A DNA stretch of 44,324 nucleotides from Bacteroidota bacterium (GCA_027622975.1 JAQBVN010000018.1:1-44324); one strand, 5' to 3'; counted from the stretch's first letter, positions 9,125 through 17,514 are shown. Numbers and translations: made by a program. The notes: generated by a model not told the origin, from the letters alone.

Positions 9125-9444
9125 GAGTTGGCCGTCTCGATGTTCTGGGTGTCGGCCGTTCCCGTGGGCGAAAGTGCAGACTTGTCAACGCGTGCCTTGC
9201 CGTTCTCGAATTCAAGCACGACGGTCTTGTCACTGACGGACACCACTTTCCCATGAAATCCACCAATGGTGACCACATGATCTCCCTTTTTGACCGCATC
9301 GCGGAAAGACTTGGCTTCCTTTTGCCGTTTCATTTGAGGCCGAATCATGAAGAGATACATGATGGCGAACATGCCCGCCAACATGATCAAGGTGGACATG
9401 CCACCGCCGCCTGATGCCGCTTGGAGTAAGATGTGTGAAATCAT
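9121..9444 (-). CDS. yajC: YajC, Sec translocon accessory subunit
   Basis: 107 residues, normal size. A short periplasmic N-terminus (with SGGGG), one membrane helix (about 16-36, MSTLIMLAGMFAIMYLFMI) and the family motif RPQMKRQKEAKSFRDAVKKGDHVVTIGG. YajC associates with SecDF in the inner membrane. The order nusB - DUF1573 - yajC is common in Bacteroidota and recurs here, but the next genes are nhaC and uvrA rather than the YbbR-like/coaE genes often found there. The stop overlaps the nhaC start (ATGA). A promoter-like TTAATTTG sits 5 bases before the ATG, in the 58-base gap after DUF1573, so yajC-nhaC-uvrA could be a separate transcript. Confidence 0.95.
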   Translation of the reverse strand: MISHILLQAASGGGGMSTLIMLAGMFAIMYLFMIRPQMKRQKEAKSFRDAVKKGDHVVTIGGFHGKVVSVSDKTVVLEFENGKARVDKSALSPTGTADTQNIETANS

Positions 9445-9449
9445 GGGGC

Positions 9450-9457
9450 CAAATTAA
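9450..9457 (-). promoter_or_regulatory. Candidate -7 promoter element, yajC
   Basis: TTAATTTG on the minus strand (one mismatch from TAnnTTTG), 5 bases before the yajC ATG. It could start an independent yajC-nhaC-uvrA transcript within the longer nusB cluster. Confidence 0.4.
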
Positions 9458-9502
9458 CCCTGAACGGCTCAATCCTGTGAGTTGACACAGATGTAGATTC
9501 GA

Positions 9503-9994
9503 TCATTTCGGTGACACGACATGCCCGATGACATGAAGTGCGGTCACCCCTGGGTCGGTGTTTCCCACCACCCTGACGATTTTGTCCTGTTCGCCCGATT
9601 TGTCATGGGTGTCAAACCAAACTTCAATGCTTCCTTCTTCTCCTTCGGCCAAGGGTTCACGTGGCCATGTTTTGGGAACTGTGCAACCGCATGTCGTCGA
9701 AACATCAGCGATGAGTGCCACGCCAGGTCCTTCGTTGATAAAGTGAAATTCGTGACGAAGCTGCCTGCCCGCGCTCACTGTGTCAAATGCGAAAACTGTG
9801 TCGCGAAACGACAGATGAGGGCGTTGCGTTGACGGGCTGGTCGTACTTGACGCCGTGGCAGGGTTGAACACCAACTCGGTGTCGATGGTCTGTGTTGATT
9901 CACATCCTGTCAAGCAGATTGCCAAGGTGGCAGTCACAAGCGGCAACCACTGCCGTGATGCGCGATGGGCGGGTGTGTAACGTAGGATTCTCAC
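9503..9994 (-). CDS. DUF1573 lipoprotein
   Basis: 163 residues with a GTG start that overlaps the nusB stop (GTGA), so probably translationally coupled. The N-terminus has a positively charged region, a hydrophobic segment and a lipobox LTGC near residue 30, predicting a membrane-anchored lipoprotein. Residues about 60-160 form a DUF1573 domain, an immunoglobulin-like fold with the typical pattern FRDTVFAFDTVSAG, HEFHFINEG and STTCGCTVP. Its biochemical role is unknown; the nusB-DUF1573-yajC arrangement recurs across Bacteroidota and suggests a link to envelope biogenesis (inference). Confidence 0.88.
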   Translation of the reverse strand: MRILRYTPAHRASRQWLPLVTATLAICLTGCESTQTIDTELVFNPATASSTTSPSTQRPHLSFRDTVFAFDTVSAGRQLRHEFHFINEGPGVALIADVSTTCGCTVPKTWPREPLAEGEEGSIEVWFDTHDKSGEQDKIVRVVGNTDPGVTALHVIGHVVSPK

Positions 9995-10935
9995 TCGATC
10001 AGGCCCCGTCCAACTTTCTTGATCTTGCCTTCTTCCTTCAACACGGAAAACAGCTGGTCCAAGATTCCATTGATGAATCCATGGCTCTTGGGGGTGCTGT
10101 AATACTTGCTCAATTCAATGTATTCGTTCAACGTGACCTTCAAGGGAATGGAGGTGAAGGTTCTTGCCTCGGCAAGCGCCATCTTCATCAGGATGCGGTC
10201 CGTGGTGGCGATTCGCTCGAGTTCCCAATTTTGGGCACCTTCCTGAATCATGGCCTCGCTTTCTTCGCCCAAGGCGAGTGTCTGGGTGAACAAATCCTCC
10301 ATGAATGCCTTGTCGTCGTCGTCCTCGCGCCACAAGGGAAGAAGCTCGACGTCGTCATCGCCCTCCTTGATGGTTTTGATGGTCTTGATGGCCATGCTCG
10401 CTGCCAAGTCCAAATCGTCCACCCAGAAAATGCTCTCTTCTTCGAGCATGTCGTGGAGTCGGTCGAAGTTCACCATGTGCTTTCGGAACATGCGAATCAA
10501 GGATTCACGCTCCATCTGAAAACCGCGCTCTTCGGAAGCCATGTATTCGATGTATTCCTCATGCTCGATAAGTCCCTTGAAGATGGCGCGCAGCAAATCT
10601 TGCTTGTTGCCCCAACCGGCACCGTGCTCATCACAAGCTTTGCGCAGCGCTTTGCTGCTAGCAAGCACACGAAGTGGTTTGTTGGTGACAAACTTGGTGT
10701 TGGGATGAAGATCCTCTTTGGAGGGCAGCTTTTTCTTGTATCCCGCTTCAATTCGATCGATCGCGAAGCCCTGCATTGATCCGAGCATGTCGAGCAGCAG
10801 GAGATAGAGCTGCTGCATCTTTTCGGTGCTGTGGGACAATGCGCTTTGAGCCCTTCGTAGGTTTCTCTCCTCGTCTTGATAAAAGCCAAAAAGAACTTGC
10901 AGGATTTTAATCCTGAGATGACGTCGGTTGAGCAT
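9991..10935 (-). CDS. nusB: Transcription antitermination factor NusB (long Bacteroidota form)
   Basis: 314 residues from the ATG at 10935. This start is preferred over an upstream in-frame one because it gives the family beginning MLNRRHLRIKILQVLFGF and lies 15 bases after a perfect -7 promoter. The protein is about twice the length of E. coli NusB; the extra part is an N-terminal helical region typical of Bacteroidota, and the NusB fold occupies roughly the last 140 residues (ATTDRILMKMALAEA, LNEYIELSKYYSTPKSHGFINGILD). NusB with NusE (S10) binds boxA RNA and supports rRNA antitermination. It is first in the nusB-DUF1573-yajC cluster, divergent from the DUF4249 gene. Confidence 0.93.
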   Translation of the reverse strand: MLNRRHLRIKILQVLFGFYQDEERNLRRAQSALSHSTEKMQQLYLLLLDMLGSMQGFAIDRIEAGYKKKLPSKEDLHPNTKFVTNKPLRVLASSKALRKACDEHGAGWGNKQDLLRAIFKGLIEHEEYIEYMASEERGFQMERESLIRMFRKHMVNFDRLHDMLEEESIFWVDDLDLAASMAIKTIKTIKEGDDDVELLPLWREDDDDKAFMEDLFTQTLALGEESEAMIQEGAQNWELERIATTDRILMKMALAEARTFTSIPLKVTLNEYIELSKYYSTPKSHGFINGILDQLFSVLKEEGKIKKVGRGLIE

Positions 10936-10950
10936 GGTTGCGAATTGCGA

Positions 10951-10958
10951 CAAAGGTA
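10951..10958 (-). promoter_or_regulatory. -7 promoter element, nusB
   Basis: TACCTTTG on the minus strand is a perfect match to the Bacteroidota -7 consensus TAnnTTTG. The nusB ATG follows after 15 bases, giving a predicted leader of about 10 bases. No clear TTG -33 element is seen at normal spacing. Confidence 0.65.
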
Positions 10959-11037
10959 GGTGCCAATCCCAGCGAACATTGAACGAATTCAGGGGTTTTT
11001 TCACAAGTGTTAGCCATGCCTCCCCAAACTCTCAGAA

Positions 11038-11045
11038 TACCTTTG
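11038..11045 (+). promoter_or_regulatory. -7 promoter element, DUF4249 gene
   Basis: TACCTTTG, a perfect TAnnTTTG match, ends 5 bases before the ATG at 11051. If used, transcription would begin at or next to the start codon. It is the mirror of the same octamer serving nusB 80 bases away on the other strand. Confidence 0.55.
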
Positions 11046-11050
11046 ACCCC

Positions 11051-12022
11051 ATGATCAGGTGCTCGCATTCATCGTTGCTTGGACAGGTTTTGACATGTGG
11101 CATGGTCATGTGGATGTGGATGGGATGCACCCAAGTGGTGGATATCGATTTGCCGGATGCTGCGCCAATCGGTGTGATGGAAGCCTCTGTGAGGATGGGA
11201 GAGCCGCCCCTCATTCTGTTGACAACCACCCAGGGGTACTTCGACCCCGTAGACCTCGGTTCATTGGGCTCGCTGTACGTGGGTGATGCCACGGTGACTT
11301 TGACGGTGGACGGGACGCCATATATGTTGGACCCTTGGTGTGTTCAAGACCTCGGGCCTGAGGCCCTGGCCTTGGCTGCCTCGTGGCTTGGCGTGTCGCA
11401 GGAGACCCTGCTGATGTCCAATGTGTGTGCCTATTCGGGGGCCTTGATACCTGAAACCTACGGTACGGTCGGAAAGTCTTATGTCCTCGAGGCTTCGTGG
11501 GAGGATGAGGGCACTGTCATGGACTTGCAAGCCTCTGCCACCATGCCTGAGGTGCCCCAACTCGACAGCGCATGGTTTCAAATCCCACCCACGTCAACCA
11601 ACGACAGTTTGGGCTTCATGTGGACAGCCATGACGGACGTTCAGGGTCGGGGCGATGCCTACCGTTGGTCGTCCCGTCGCCTCAACCGCGACGAAGATTT
11701 TTCTTATGACTTGGGCAGCGTGTTTGACGACAACTTTCTGGATGGTCAAGCGTTCTCCTTCTTCAATTTCCGCACCCCGAGACCCGGTGTGGATGAAGTG
11801 CCAGGAGAAGAAGGGTTTTGGAAGGTCGGAGATACTGTGGTGGTTCGACTGGAGGGATTGAATTTTGAAGCGTTTGAATCCATCCGGGATTTTGAAACAG
11901 CCGCCGCCAATCAAGGAAATCCCTTTGCTTTGCCCACTTCCGCCTCGAGCATGGTGGAAGGAGGGTTGGGGTGGTTTGCGGCTTATGCTGTGTCTCTCGA
12001 TACGGTTGTGTGCCATCCATGA
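11051..12022 (+). CDS. DUF4249 lipoprotein
   Basis: 323 residues from the ATG at 11051; the frame is open further upstream but this start follows the promoter element and begins the signal sequence. Hydrophobic residues about 8-24 end in WMGC, a relaxed lipobox. The mature part begins VVDIDLP, as in DUF4249 proteins, and has a beta-rich body with DATVTLTVDG and PETYGTVGKSYVLEA. DUF4249 proteins are outer-membrane-associated lipoproteins usually encoded beside a TonB-dependent receptor and thought to act with it. Here no receptor adjoins it; the next gene is the DUF4139 protein, 66 bases downstream. The ligand is unknown. Confidence 0.8.
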   Translation: MIRCSHSSLLGQVLTCGMVMWMWMGCTQVVDIDLPDAAPIGVMEASVRMGEPPLILLTTTQGYFDPVDLGSLGSLYVGDATVTLTVDGTPYMLDPWCVQDLGPEALALAASWLGVSQETLLMSNVCAYSGALIPETYGTVGKSYVLEASWEDEGTVMDLQASATMPEVPQLDSAWFQIPPTSTNDSLGFMWTAMTDVQGRGDAYRWSSRRLNRDEDFSYDLGSVFDDNFLDGQAFSFFNFRTPRPGVDEVPGEEGFWKVGDTVVVRLEGLNFEAFESIRDFETAAANQGNPFALPTSASSMVEGGLGWFAAYAVSLDTVVCHP

Positions 12023-12088
12023 CAGATGCGCCGCTTGGATGGTGAGATGCCAAGGCATTGTACTTTCACGACACAAAGACGATTCTTC

Positions 12089-13669
12089 ATGCGTTCATCC
12101 TGGTTCCAATTTCAATGCGCACTCTTGTGTGTTTTTGCGTGTGTGGTCATCAACCGGCCAATACAGGCTCAAGACGAATTGCAGATTTCGTGGAGACTCG
12201 ATGAGGTCGTTTGCCACGAAGTGGGTGCACTGCTTGAGTACACCGGTGATGTGCAGGCGAGCCCGGGAGAACACATCTTGCTCCTGCAAGGATTGCCTGC
12301 GGATGTGGATGTATCGGATGCCCAAATCTCTCTTCCCGATGGGCTTCGGTTGGTGGCGGTGGATGTCGTCATGACGTCCCTGACACCCGATGAGTCGTTG
12401 CGCGAGTTGAAAGACCGACTTCAGGGGCAGCGGTTGGCGCTGGCCTTGGAAGAGGCCCTGCTCGGATCGTTGGAACAGGAGCGAGCCTTTCTCGAAGCCA
12501 ACCGCGCCATTGGAGGTGAGTCTGAAGTGTTGCTGGTGGATGATGTCGAGGAAATGCGACATTACTTGGCACTCAGACATCGCGAAATCGCTTTGGAGCG
12601 TGTGGATTTGGTGTCGAATGTGAGTGAACTCGCAGCCGACATTCGCAAGCTCGAGGACCAAATTGCGCAGGCTGAATGGGCCTCGAGTCAGCAATCACCT
12701 GCGTTGAAGTTGAAGGTTCAGGGTGGAGGAAGTGGCGTGGTTGAGGTGAGGGTGGCGACTTCTCTTGCGGGTTGGTTTAGTTCATACGACCTGTCGTGGA
12801 ATGACGCAGGCGACTTGTCCATTGAACGTTTTGCACGGGTGGTTCAAACCACAGGCAGGCCATGGAATCGCGTGAAATTGACCTTTAGAACTGGTCAACC
12901 CATGGGTTCATTTGCGCAACTAGCGCAACCCGTGATGGCCGTCGCGAAGTTGGTCCAGGAGCAAACGACCGAATTGGAGTATTGTGCCAATTACAAGTGG
13001 GTGAATTCTGGATTGAGGGATGACCGCGCCAAGGAAGAGGTGTTGCGGGGTCATGGGGCCTTTGCGAGCAATTGGAGGATGTCCACCCAAGAGCGTGTCA
13101 CCGTCGAGGGTCAGGGCACGCCGACTCGGGTGTTTCTCGACAACCAACGATTGGGTGCCACGGGGCGCTGGCAACTGGATGCCAGTGCGTCTGATGCGGC
13201 TCAGAGGTCGTGCGAGACACGCGGGTGGATGGAGGCGTCCATGCTCAGCGGGGAGGGTCGAATTTTTCACGGCAACACCATGGTCGGTGTGCTTCCATTG
13301 AACGTGCCTGTATGGGGAGATTCTTTGGTCGTGCAGCTTGGCCTAGATCGGGATGTTCATGTGTCGCGGGATTTGGAGAAGGAGGCAAGCGGGTCCAAAC
13401 GGTGGGGTGGCAAACAAGTCGTGAAGCAGTCCAGAACACTGCAGGTCACCAACGACAAAGCCCAAGACGTCGTGGTGGATGTGGTGGAGTGGCTGCCTCA
13501 AGGACGGGATGTAGACGTCGAAGTGGTGTTGGCTGATGGTGGGGCATGGGACCCAGAATTGGGTTGCGTTCGCTGGTCCCAGGTGAATGTCCAGGCCGGG
13601 GGGACGTGGGAAACTTCCATGGACATTCAAATCACCATGCCCAAGGGCATGACCCTACGCAATTTCTGA
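12089..13669 (+). CDS. DUF4139-domain protein (mucoidy-inhibitor-A-like)
   Basis: 526 residues from the ATG at 12089, which opens a signal peptide ending near VINRPIQAQ. The early part (about 35-100) matches the DUF4140-type N-terminal domain (ALLEYTGDVQASPGEHILLLQGLP). Residues about 110-205 are a Leu/Glu/Arg-rich coiled coil. The C-terminal half is the beta-rich DUF4139 domain (VATSLAGWFSSYDLSW, VKLTFRTGQP, VQLGLDRDVHVSRD). Proteins of this family are periplasmic or surface proteins of unknown function; the name comes from a Rhizobium gene affecting mucoidy. The last 15 bases overlap the 3' end of convergent lpxB. It is probably co-transcribed with DUF4249. Confidence 0.8.
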   Translation: MRSSWFQFQCALLCVFACVVINRPIQAQDELQISWRLDEVVCHEVGALLEYTGDVQASPGEHILLLQGLPADVDVSDAQISLPDGLRLVAVDVVMTSLTPDESLRELKDRLQGQRLALALEEALLGSLEQERAFLEANRAIGGESEVLLVDDVEEMRHYLALRHREIALERVDLVSNVSELAADIRKLEDQIAQAEWASSQQSPALKLKVQGGGSGVVEVRVATSLAGWFSSYDLSWNDAGDLSIERFARVVQTTGRPWNRVKLTFRTGQPMGSFAQLAQPVMAVAKLVQEQTTELEYCANYKWVNSGLRDDRAKEEVLRGHGAFASNWRMSTQERVTVEGQGTPTRVFLDNQRLGATGRWQLDASASDAAQRSCETRGWMEASMLSGEGRIFHGNTMVGVLPLNVPVWGDSLVVQLGLDRDVHVSRDLEKEASGSKRWGGKQVVKQSRTLQVTNDKAQDVVVDVVEWLPQGRDVDVEVVLADGGAWDPELGCVRWSQVNVQAGGTWETSMDIQITMPKGMTLRNF

Positions 13670-14818
13670 GGCGCCCTGGTGGCTGCTACCCCTCATCTGA
13701 TCACCCTCAACGTGATCCCGGGCTGCGGCGTTCAATCGCTCCGCCAACCTCTTGAGGGCACCGTGACCTCCAAGAGCGGAGCGGAGGTCTTCAAAACCTC
13801 GATCCCATGGAAGGTGTTGAGCTTGGGTGTGGGCCAACAGCGCTTCGGTGGTGAATTCACCTTGAATCAGCTCAGGGACCCACGACCGGTTGAGGATCAA
13901 ATTGGGCAGCCCAATGAACCGAACCTTGGCCAATCGTTTGGCCAATGCAAACGTGAAACGACTGGTCTTGTAAACGATGACGTGGGGGGTGCGAAGGAGG
14001 GCTGCCTCCAACGTCGCAGTGCCGCTGGTCACCCACGCAAATCGAGCAGACTTCAACAAGTCATGGGTTCTCCCAAAGTGGACCTCGATCCCTGCGTCGG
14101 TGGCCACCTTGTAGTCCTCGAGGCTCTTTCCAGGTGCACCAGCCACACAAATGTCGGCCAACGACCAAGCTTTGTGTTGGGCGCCAGCCTTCGCCGCCGC
14201 CACCATCGTGGGGAGGTGTTGCTTCAGTTCTTGGGCACGCGAACCGGGCAGCATGACCAGGGGGAATGTCCTCGGTGTGGCGTTGCGCGTCTGCGTGTTT
14301 AACAGGTCGATCAGGGGGTGTCCAACATCCCACACATTCACGTGTGCTTCTTCCAGGATTGCTCTCTCAAAGGGGAGCAAGGGCGCCACCGCGTGGCAAT
14401 CTCGGGCCAAAGCGTGTTTTCTGTTTCCATGCCATGCCCAAACTTGAGGGGCAACCCATTGCACACGAAGGGCCCGATGTCCTTGTGAATGCAAGGCCCG
14501 CTGCAACCTCATGTGAAAGCCAGGAAAGTCGATGAACACAACGATGTCCGGGTCAAACTTGTGGATGTCAGACTGGGCGCGTTTCAGGTTGGCTTTGATG
14601 GTGGGAAGGTGTTTCAAAACTTCCCAAAATCCCATGAATCCCAGTGTCTTGCAATGGGTCAGCAAGGTCATCCCCTCCGCGGCCATGGCATCTCCACCCC
14701 AGCCAGCAACCTCCCATTCTTCAGGCCTTTCGCGAAGGACCCGAAGGAGCGCAGCGCCGTATTGGTCCCCGGAGGCTTCTCCGGCAAGCATGAACAAACG
14801 GAAGGGACGATGAGCCAT
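13655..14818 (-). CDS. lpxB: Lipid-A-disaccharide synthase
   Basis: 387 residues from the ATG at 14818 (the open frame extends upstream, but that region is the gap to the membrane-protein gene). GEASGDQYG at residues 13-21 is the family N-terminal motif; further LpxB features are TLGFMGFWEVLKHLP, FIDFPGFHMRL, WVAPQVWAW, LPGSRAQEL and SGTATLEAALLRTPHVIVYK. The enzyme joins UDP-2,3-diacylglucosamine and lipid X into the lipid A disaccharide on the inner-membrane face, so this organism makes lipid A. It is last in the pepD-surE-membrane protein-lpxB run; surE-lpxB neighbourhood is familiar in Bacteroidota. Its 3' end overlaps DUF4139 by 15 bases in antisense. Confidence 0.96.
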   Translation of the reverse strand: MAHRPFRLFMLAGEASGDQYGAALLRVLRERPEEWEVAGWGGDAMAAEGMTLLTHCKTLGFMGFWEVLKHLPTIKANLKRAQSDIHKFDPDIVVFIDFPGFHMRLQRALHSQGHRALRVQWVAPQVWAWHGNRKHALARDCHAVAPLLPFERAILEEAHVNVWDVGHPLIDLLNTQTRNATPRTFPLVMLPGSRAQELKQHLPTMVAAAKAGAQHKAWSLADICVAGAPGKSLEDYKVATDAGIEVHFGRTHDLLKSARFAWVTSGTATLEAALLRTPHVIVYKTSRFTFALAKRLAKVRFIGLPNLILNRSWVPELIQGEFTTEALLAHTQAQHLPWDRGFEDLRSALGGHGALKRLAERLNAAARDHVEGDQMRGSSHQGASEIA

Positions 14819-14831
14819 GGGCCTAGGACAA

Positions 14832-15158
14832 TCAGAGGGTTCCAGCCACGAATTGGAAGTACACAATGATTGGGACGGTCAGCAAAATGATGCCGAGCAG
14901 TCCCATGGCCAACCGGTCGTGGTCTCGGCGATTGGCCACCCAAAAGAGCAGGACATTCAACAAGGTCGCCGCTGTCAAGATGCTGTCGCGATACAACAGG
15001 CTTCCGCGAAACACCACGTTGTAGAAGTAGCCAAGGGTTGTGCCATTGGACAGGGCCCACCATGTGCCGAGAAGCAGCCCCCCGGCGAAAGTTCCTGCCA
15101 CCCCTAGGAGCATCCCCACCCACAGGCGATTCAGCGGTTTTGGGTCAGGGGTCGACAT
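14832..15158 (-). CDS. Small membrane protein between surE and lpxB, function unknown
   Basis: 108 residues with three or four hydrophobic segments: about 12-33 (VGMLLGVAGTFAGGLLLGTWW), 58-75 (ILTAATLLNVLLFWVA) and 84-105. A short cytosolic start (MSTPDPKPLNR) and a DHDR turn suggest a compact inner-membrane protein. Its ATG overlaps the surE stop region by 14 bases and it ends 13 bases before lpxB, so it is certainly co-transcribed. I recognise no named domain. Its position between SurE and LpxB hints at a lipid A or envelope role, but that is inference from context only. Confidence 0.8.
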   Translation of the reverse strand: MSTPDPKPLNRLWVGMLLGVAGTFAGGLLLGTWWALSNGTTLGYFYNVVFRGSLLYRDSILTAATLLNVLLFWVANRRDHDRLAMGLLGIILLTVPIIVYFQFVAGTL

Positions 15159-15936
15159 CGAGGTTCCATTGGTTCAATTCAGCCATGGCATGGTGAGCGG
15201 TGAGGTCATACTGCACCGGGACAACGCTGACGTAGTTGTTGCGAAGCGCCCATTCGTCCGTGTCTTCACCCCGGTCGATGTCCGTGAAGGACCCTGTCAT
15301 CCAATAATAGGTCCGACCTCCTGGGGCCTGTCGCTCTTCAAAGGCGTCAGCCCAATGTCCAGCAGCCTGTCGGCAGACGCGCATGCCCCGAATGTCTTCC
15401 GGTGCAGCCCGGGGGATGTTGACATTGAGGCAGGTGCCTTTGGGGGTGCCGTGCACAATCACTTGCTTGGTCAACGATCGTACCACGTCTCTGGAAGCTC
15501 TAAAATCTGCGTCTTCGGCAAAGTCGCACAGGGAGAATCCAACCGACGGGATGCCTTCCAAGGCTCCTTCGACCGCGGCTGACATGGTGCCAGAATAGAT
15601 GACGTTGATCGAACTGTTGGACCCGTGATTGATGCCGCTGAGCAACACGTCGGGCTTGCGTTTGAGAATCTTGTAGATGGCCAATTTGACGCAATCAACT
15701 GGCGTGCCTGAAGTTTTGTACGACTGAACCCCTGCCATGTGAAAATCATGGGAGGACATTTTCAAGATGTTGCTGATGGTGATTGCATGGCCCATGCCGC
15801 TTTGGTGGCTGTCGGGCGCCACGACCACCACGTCTCCGAGGTCGGCTACGCTTTCCACGAGATGCCGAATCCCCGGTGCAGTGATGCCGTCGTCGTTGGT
15901 GACGAGAATCAACGGGCGTTGGTTGAGGTCACTCAT
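15145..15936 (-). CDS. surE: 5'/3'-nucleotidase SurE
   Basis: 263 residues. The metal-binding N-terminus LVTNDDG (residues 11-17) is diagnostic, supported by VVVVAPDSHQSGMGHAIT, SGTPVDCVKLA and LSGINHGSN (the asparagine being the fourth metal ligand) and by YSGTMSAAVEGA. SurE removes phosphate from nucleoside monophosphates and short polyphosphates and is linked to stationary-phase survival. It begins 3 bases after pepD ends and overlaps the following small membrane protein by 14 bases, so the four genes act as one operon. Nothing is missing from the catalytic core. Confidence 0.97.
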   Translation of the reverse strand: MSDLNQRPLILVTNDDGITAPGIRHLVESVADLGDVVVVAPDSHQSGMGHAITISNILKMSSHDFHMAGVQSYKTSGTPVDCVKLAIYKILKRKPDVLLSGINHGSNSSINVIYSGTMSAAVEGALEGIPSVGFSLCDFAEDADFRASRDVVRSLTKQVIVHGTPKGTCLNVNIPRAAPEDIRGMRVCRQAAGHWADAFEERQAPGGRTYYWMTGSFTDIDRGEDTDEWALRNNYVSVVPVQYDLTAHHAMAELNQWNLDVDP

Positions 15937-15939
15937 GGA

Positions 15940-17421
15940 TCATGCGTTTCGTTCTGGGGTCCGCTGCAACACCTCGAGAAAGTAGGACCAAAACTTCTGA
16001 ACGCTGCTGATTTGACAACACTCATCTGGGCTGTGGGCGCCTCGGATGTTAGGGCCAAACGACACCATGTCCATGTCCGGATAGTTGGTGCCGAGGATGC
16101 CACACTCCAATCCTGCGTGGCAAGCCAGGACCCGCGGAGATTCCCCAAACCTTTCCTCGTACAGCGTTCGACACATGGCAACCGCTTCACTCGAGGGGTT
16201 GGGGGTCCATCCCGGATAGGCCCCGCTTTGTTCAGTGACCAACCCGGCAAGGGCAAAAGCGGCCTCGATGCTGCGTGCGTGGTCGTCCTTTTCAGAATCC
16301 ACGCTGCTTCGGTTGAGGCATTGGATTTCAACGTGGCCACCCCCGACCTGCACCCGCGCAAGGTTGTTGGAGGTTTGGACCAAACCAGGAATGTCGGGAC
16401 TCATGCGATGGATGCCAACTGGGCAACATTGAATGGCGAGCAGCAAGGCGTGCTGGTCCTCTTCGCACATGGCTTTTGAAGGGAGGTTGCGTTCCTCCCA
16501 TTCAACCACCAAGTCGGGATCGGTCGTGTCGTATTCTTCGCACAGCACGGCCGCGGTGGCCGCAATGGCGTCAATCAAAGTGTCTACATCCTCCTTGGCG
16601 ACCACCAGCAAAGCACGGGATTCCCGAGGGATGGCATTGCGGAGGCCACCTCCTTGGATTTCTGCAACGCGCAGATCCACGGAATCCAGGGCCTCGAGGA
16701 GCAATCGGTTCATGAGCTTGTTGGCGTTGGCCAGCCCCTTGTGGATGTCCATGCCACTGTGTCCCCCCGAAGCACCGCGCACCACGAGTGAGAGGGCTGT
16801 ATTGCCTTCGGCGACTGTGTCGACCTCGTCGTAACTGCCGCGAGAAGTCAGGTCGACCCCTCCCGCACATCCAATGCTGATTTCGTCGTCATCCTCGGTG
16901 TCCAGGTTCAGGAGAATCTCTCCCGACAGAAATCCGCCTTGCAATCCCAGAGCCCCAGTCATGCCCGTTTCTTCATCGATGGTGAACAGGGCTTCGAGGG
17001 CAGGGTGCGGGATGTCAGAACTTTCCAACACGGCCAAAATGCTCGCGACGCCGATGCCATTGTCTGCGCCCAATGTCGTCCCATCCGCACGAACCCAGTC
17101 GCCGTCGACAATCATTCGAATGCCCTCCGTCATGAAATCAAAATCTGTGGCTTCATTTTTTTGACAAACCATGTCGACATGGCTTTGAAGTACCACGGTC
17201 TTTCGCGACTCCATTCCAGGTGTTGAGTCCTTTTTAATCAACACATTACCCACTTTGTCTTGAAGTGATTGTAAACCTTTTTCAGCGGCCCATTCGTGCA
17301 GCCATTCCACGACGCGACCTTCGTGCTTCGAAGGCCGGGGGATGGCATTGAGGTCGGCAAAGCGATTCCACAAGGCACTTGGTTCGAGTTGTCGAACAGG
17401 GTGTTGGGGGTGATCCTTCAT
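15940..17421 (-). CDS. pepD: Aminoacyl-histidine dipeptidase (M20C, PepD)
   Basis: 493 residues, the expected length. Zinc ligands and catalytic residues of the M20 family are in place: H81 and D83 in SHVDMV, D120 in GADNG, E150-E151 in DEETG, and a C-terminal H in GAHSPDE. A lid/dimerisation insert lies between about 210 and 400, with SGGHSGMDIH at its start. PepD is a cytosolic metallopeptidase hydrolysing Xaa-His and other dipeptides. It heads the pepD-surE-membrane protein-lpxB operon and diverges from parE. TACCTTCG sits just 4 bases before the ATG. Family assignment is firm; dipeptide preference is inferred. Confidence 0.95.
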   Translation of the reverse strand: MKDHPQHPVRQLEPSALWNRFADLNAIPRPSKHEGRVVEWLHEWAAEKGLQSLQDKVGNVLIKKDSTPGMESRKTVVLQSHVDMVCQKNEATDFDFMTEGIRMIVDGDWVRADGTTLGADNGIGVASILAVLESSDIPHPALEALFTIDEETGMTGALGLQGGFLSGEILLNLDTEDDDEISIGCAGGVDLTSRGSYDEVDTVAEGNTALSLVVRGASGGHSGMDIHKGLANANKLMNRLLLEALDSVDLRVAEIQGGGLRNAIPRESRALLVVAKEDVDTLIDAIAATAAVLCEEYDTTDPDLVVEWEERNLPSKAMCEEDQHALLLAIQCCPVGIHRMSPDIPGLVQTSNNLARVQVGGGHVEIQCLNRSSVDSEKDDHARSIEAAFALAGLVTEQSGAYPGWTPNPSSEAVAMCRTLYEERFGESPRVLACHAGLECGILGTNYPDMDMVSFGPNIRGAHSPDECCQISSVQKFWSYFLEVLQRTPERNA

Positions 17422-17425
17422 GCCC

Positions 17426-17433
17426 CGAAGGTA
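17426..17433 (-). promoter_or_regulatory. Candidate -7 promoter element, pepD operon
   Basis: TACCTTCG on the minus strand, one mismatch from TAnnTTTG, followed by GGGC and the ATG. Divergent from the parE element 82 bases away. The predicted mRNA would be leaderless or nearly so. Confidence 0.5.
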
Positions 17434-17514
17434 GGGTGGGAATGGTGTGGGTTTGGCCCCTCAAGTGTGGAAAAGTTGCGCATGTCTGACTCCTCAAAGC
17501 CTCGTGTTCCTTGG

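Noticed and set aside
13679-14302. Plus-strand open frame after DUF4139
   Set aside because: Antisense to lpxB, without signal, domain or promoter.
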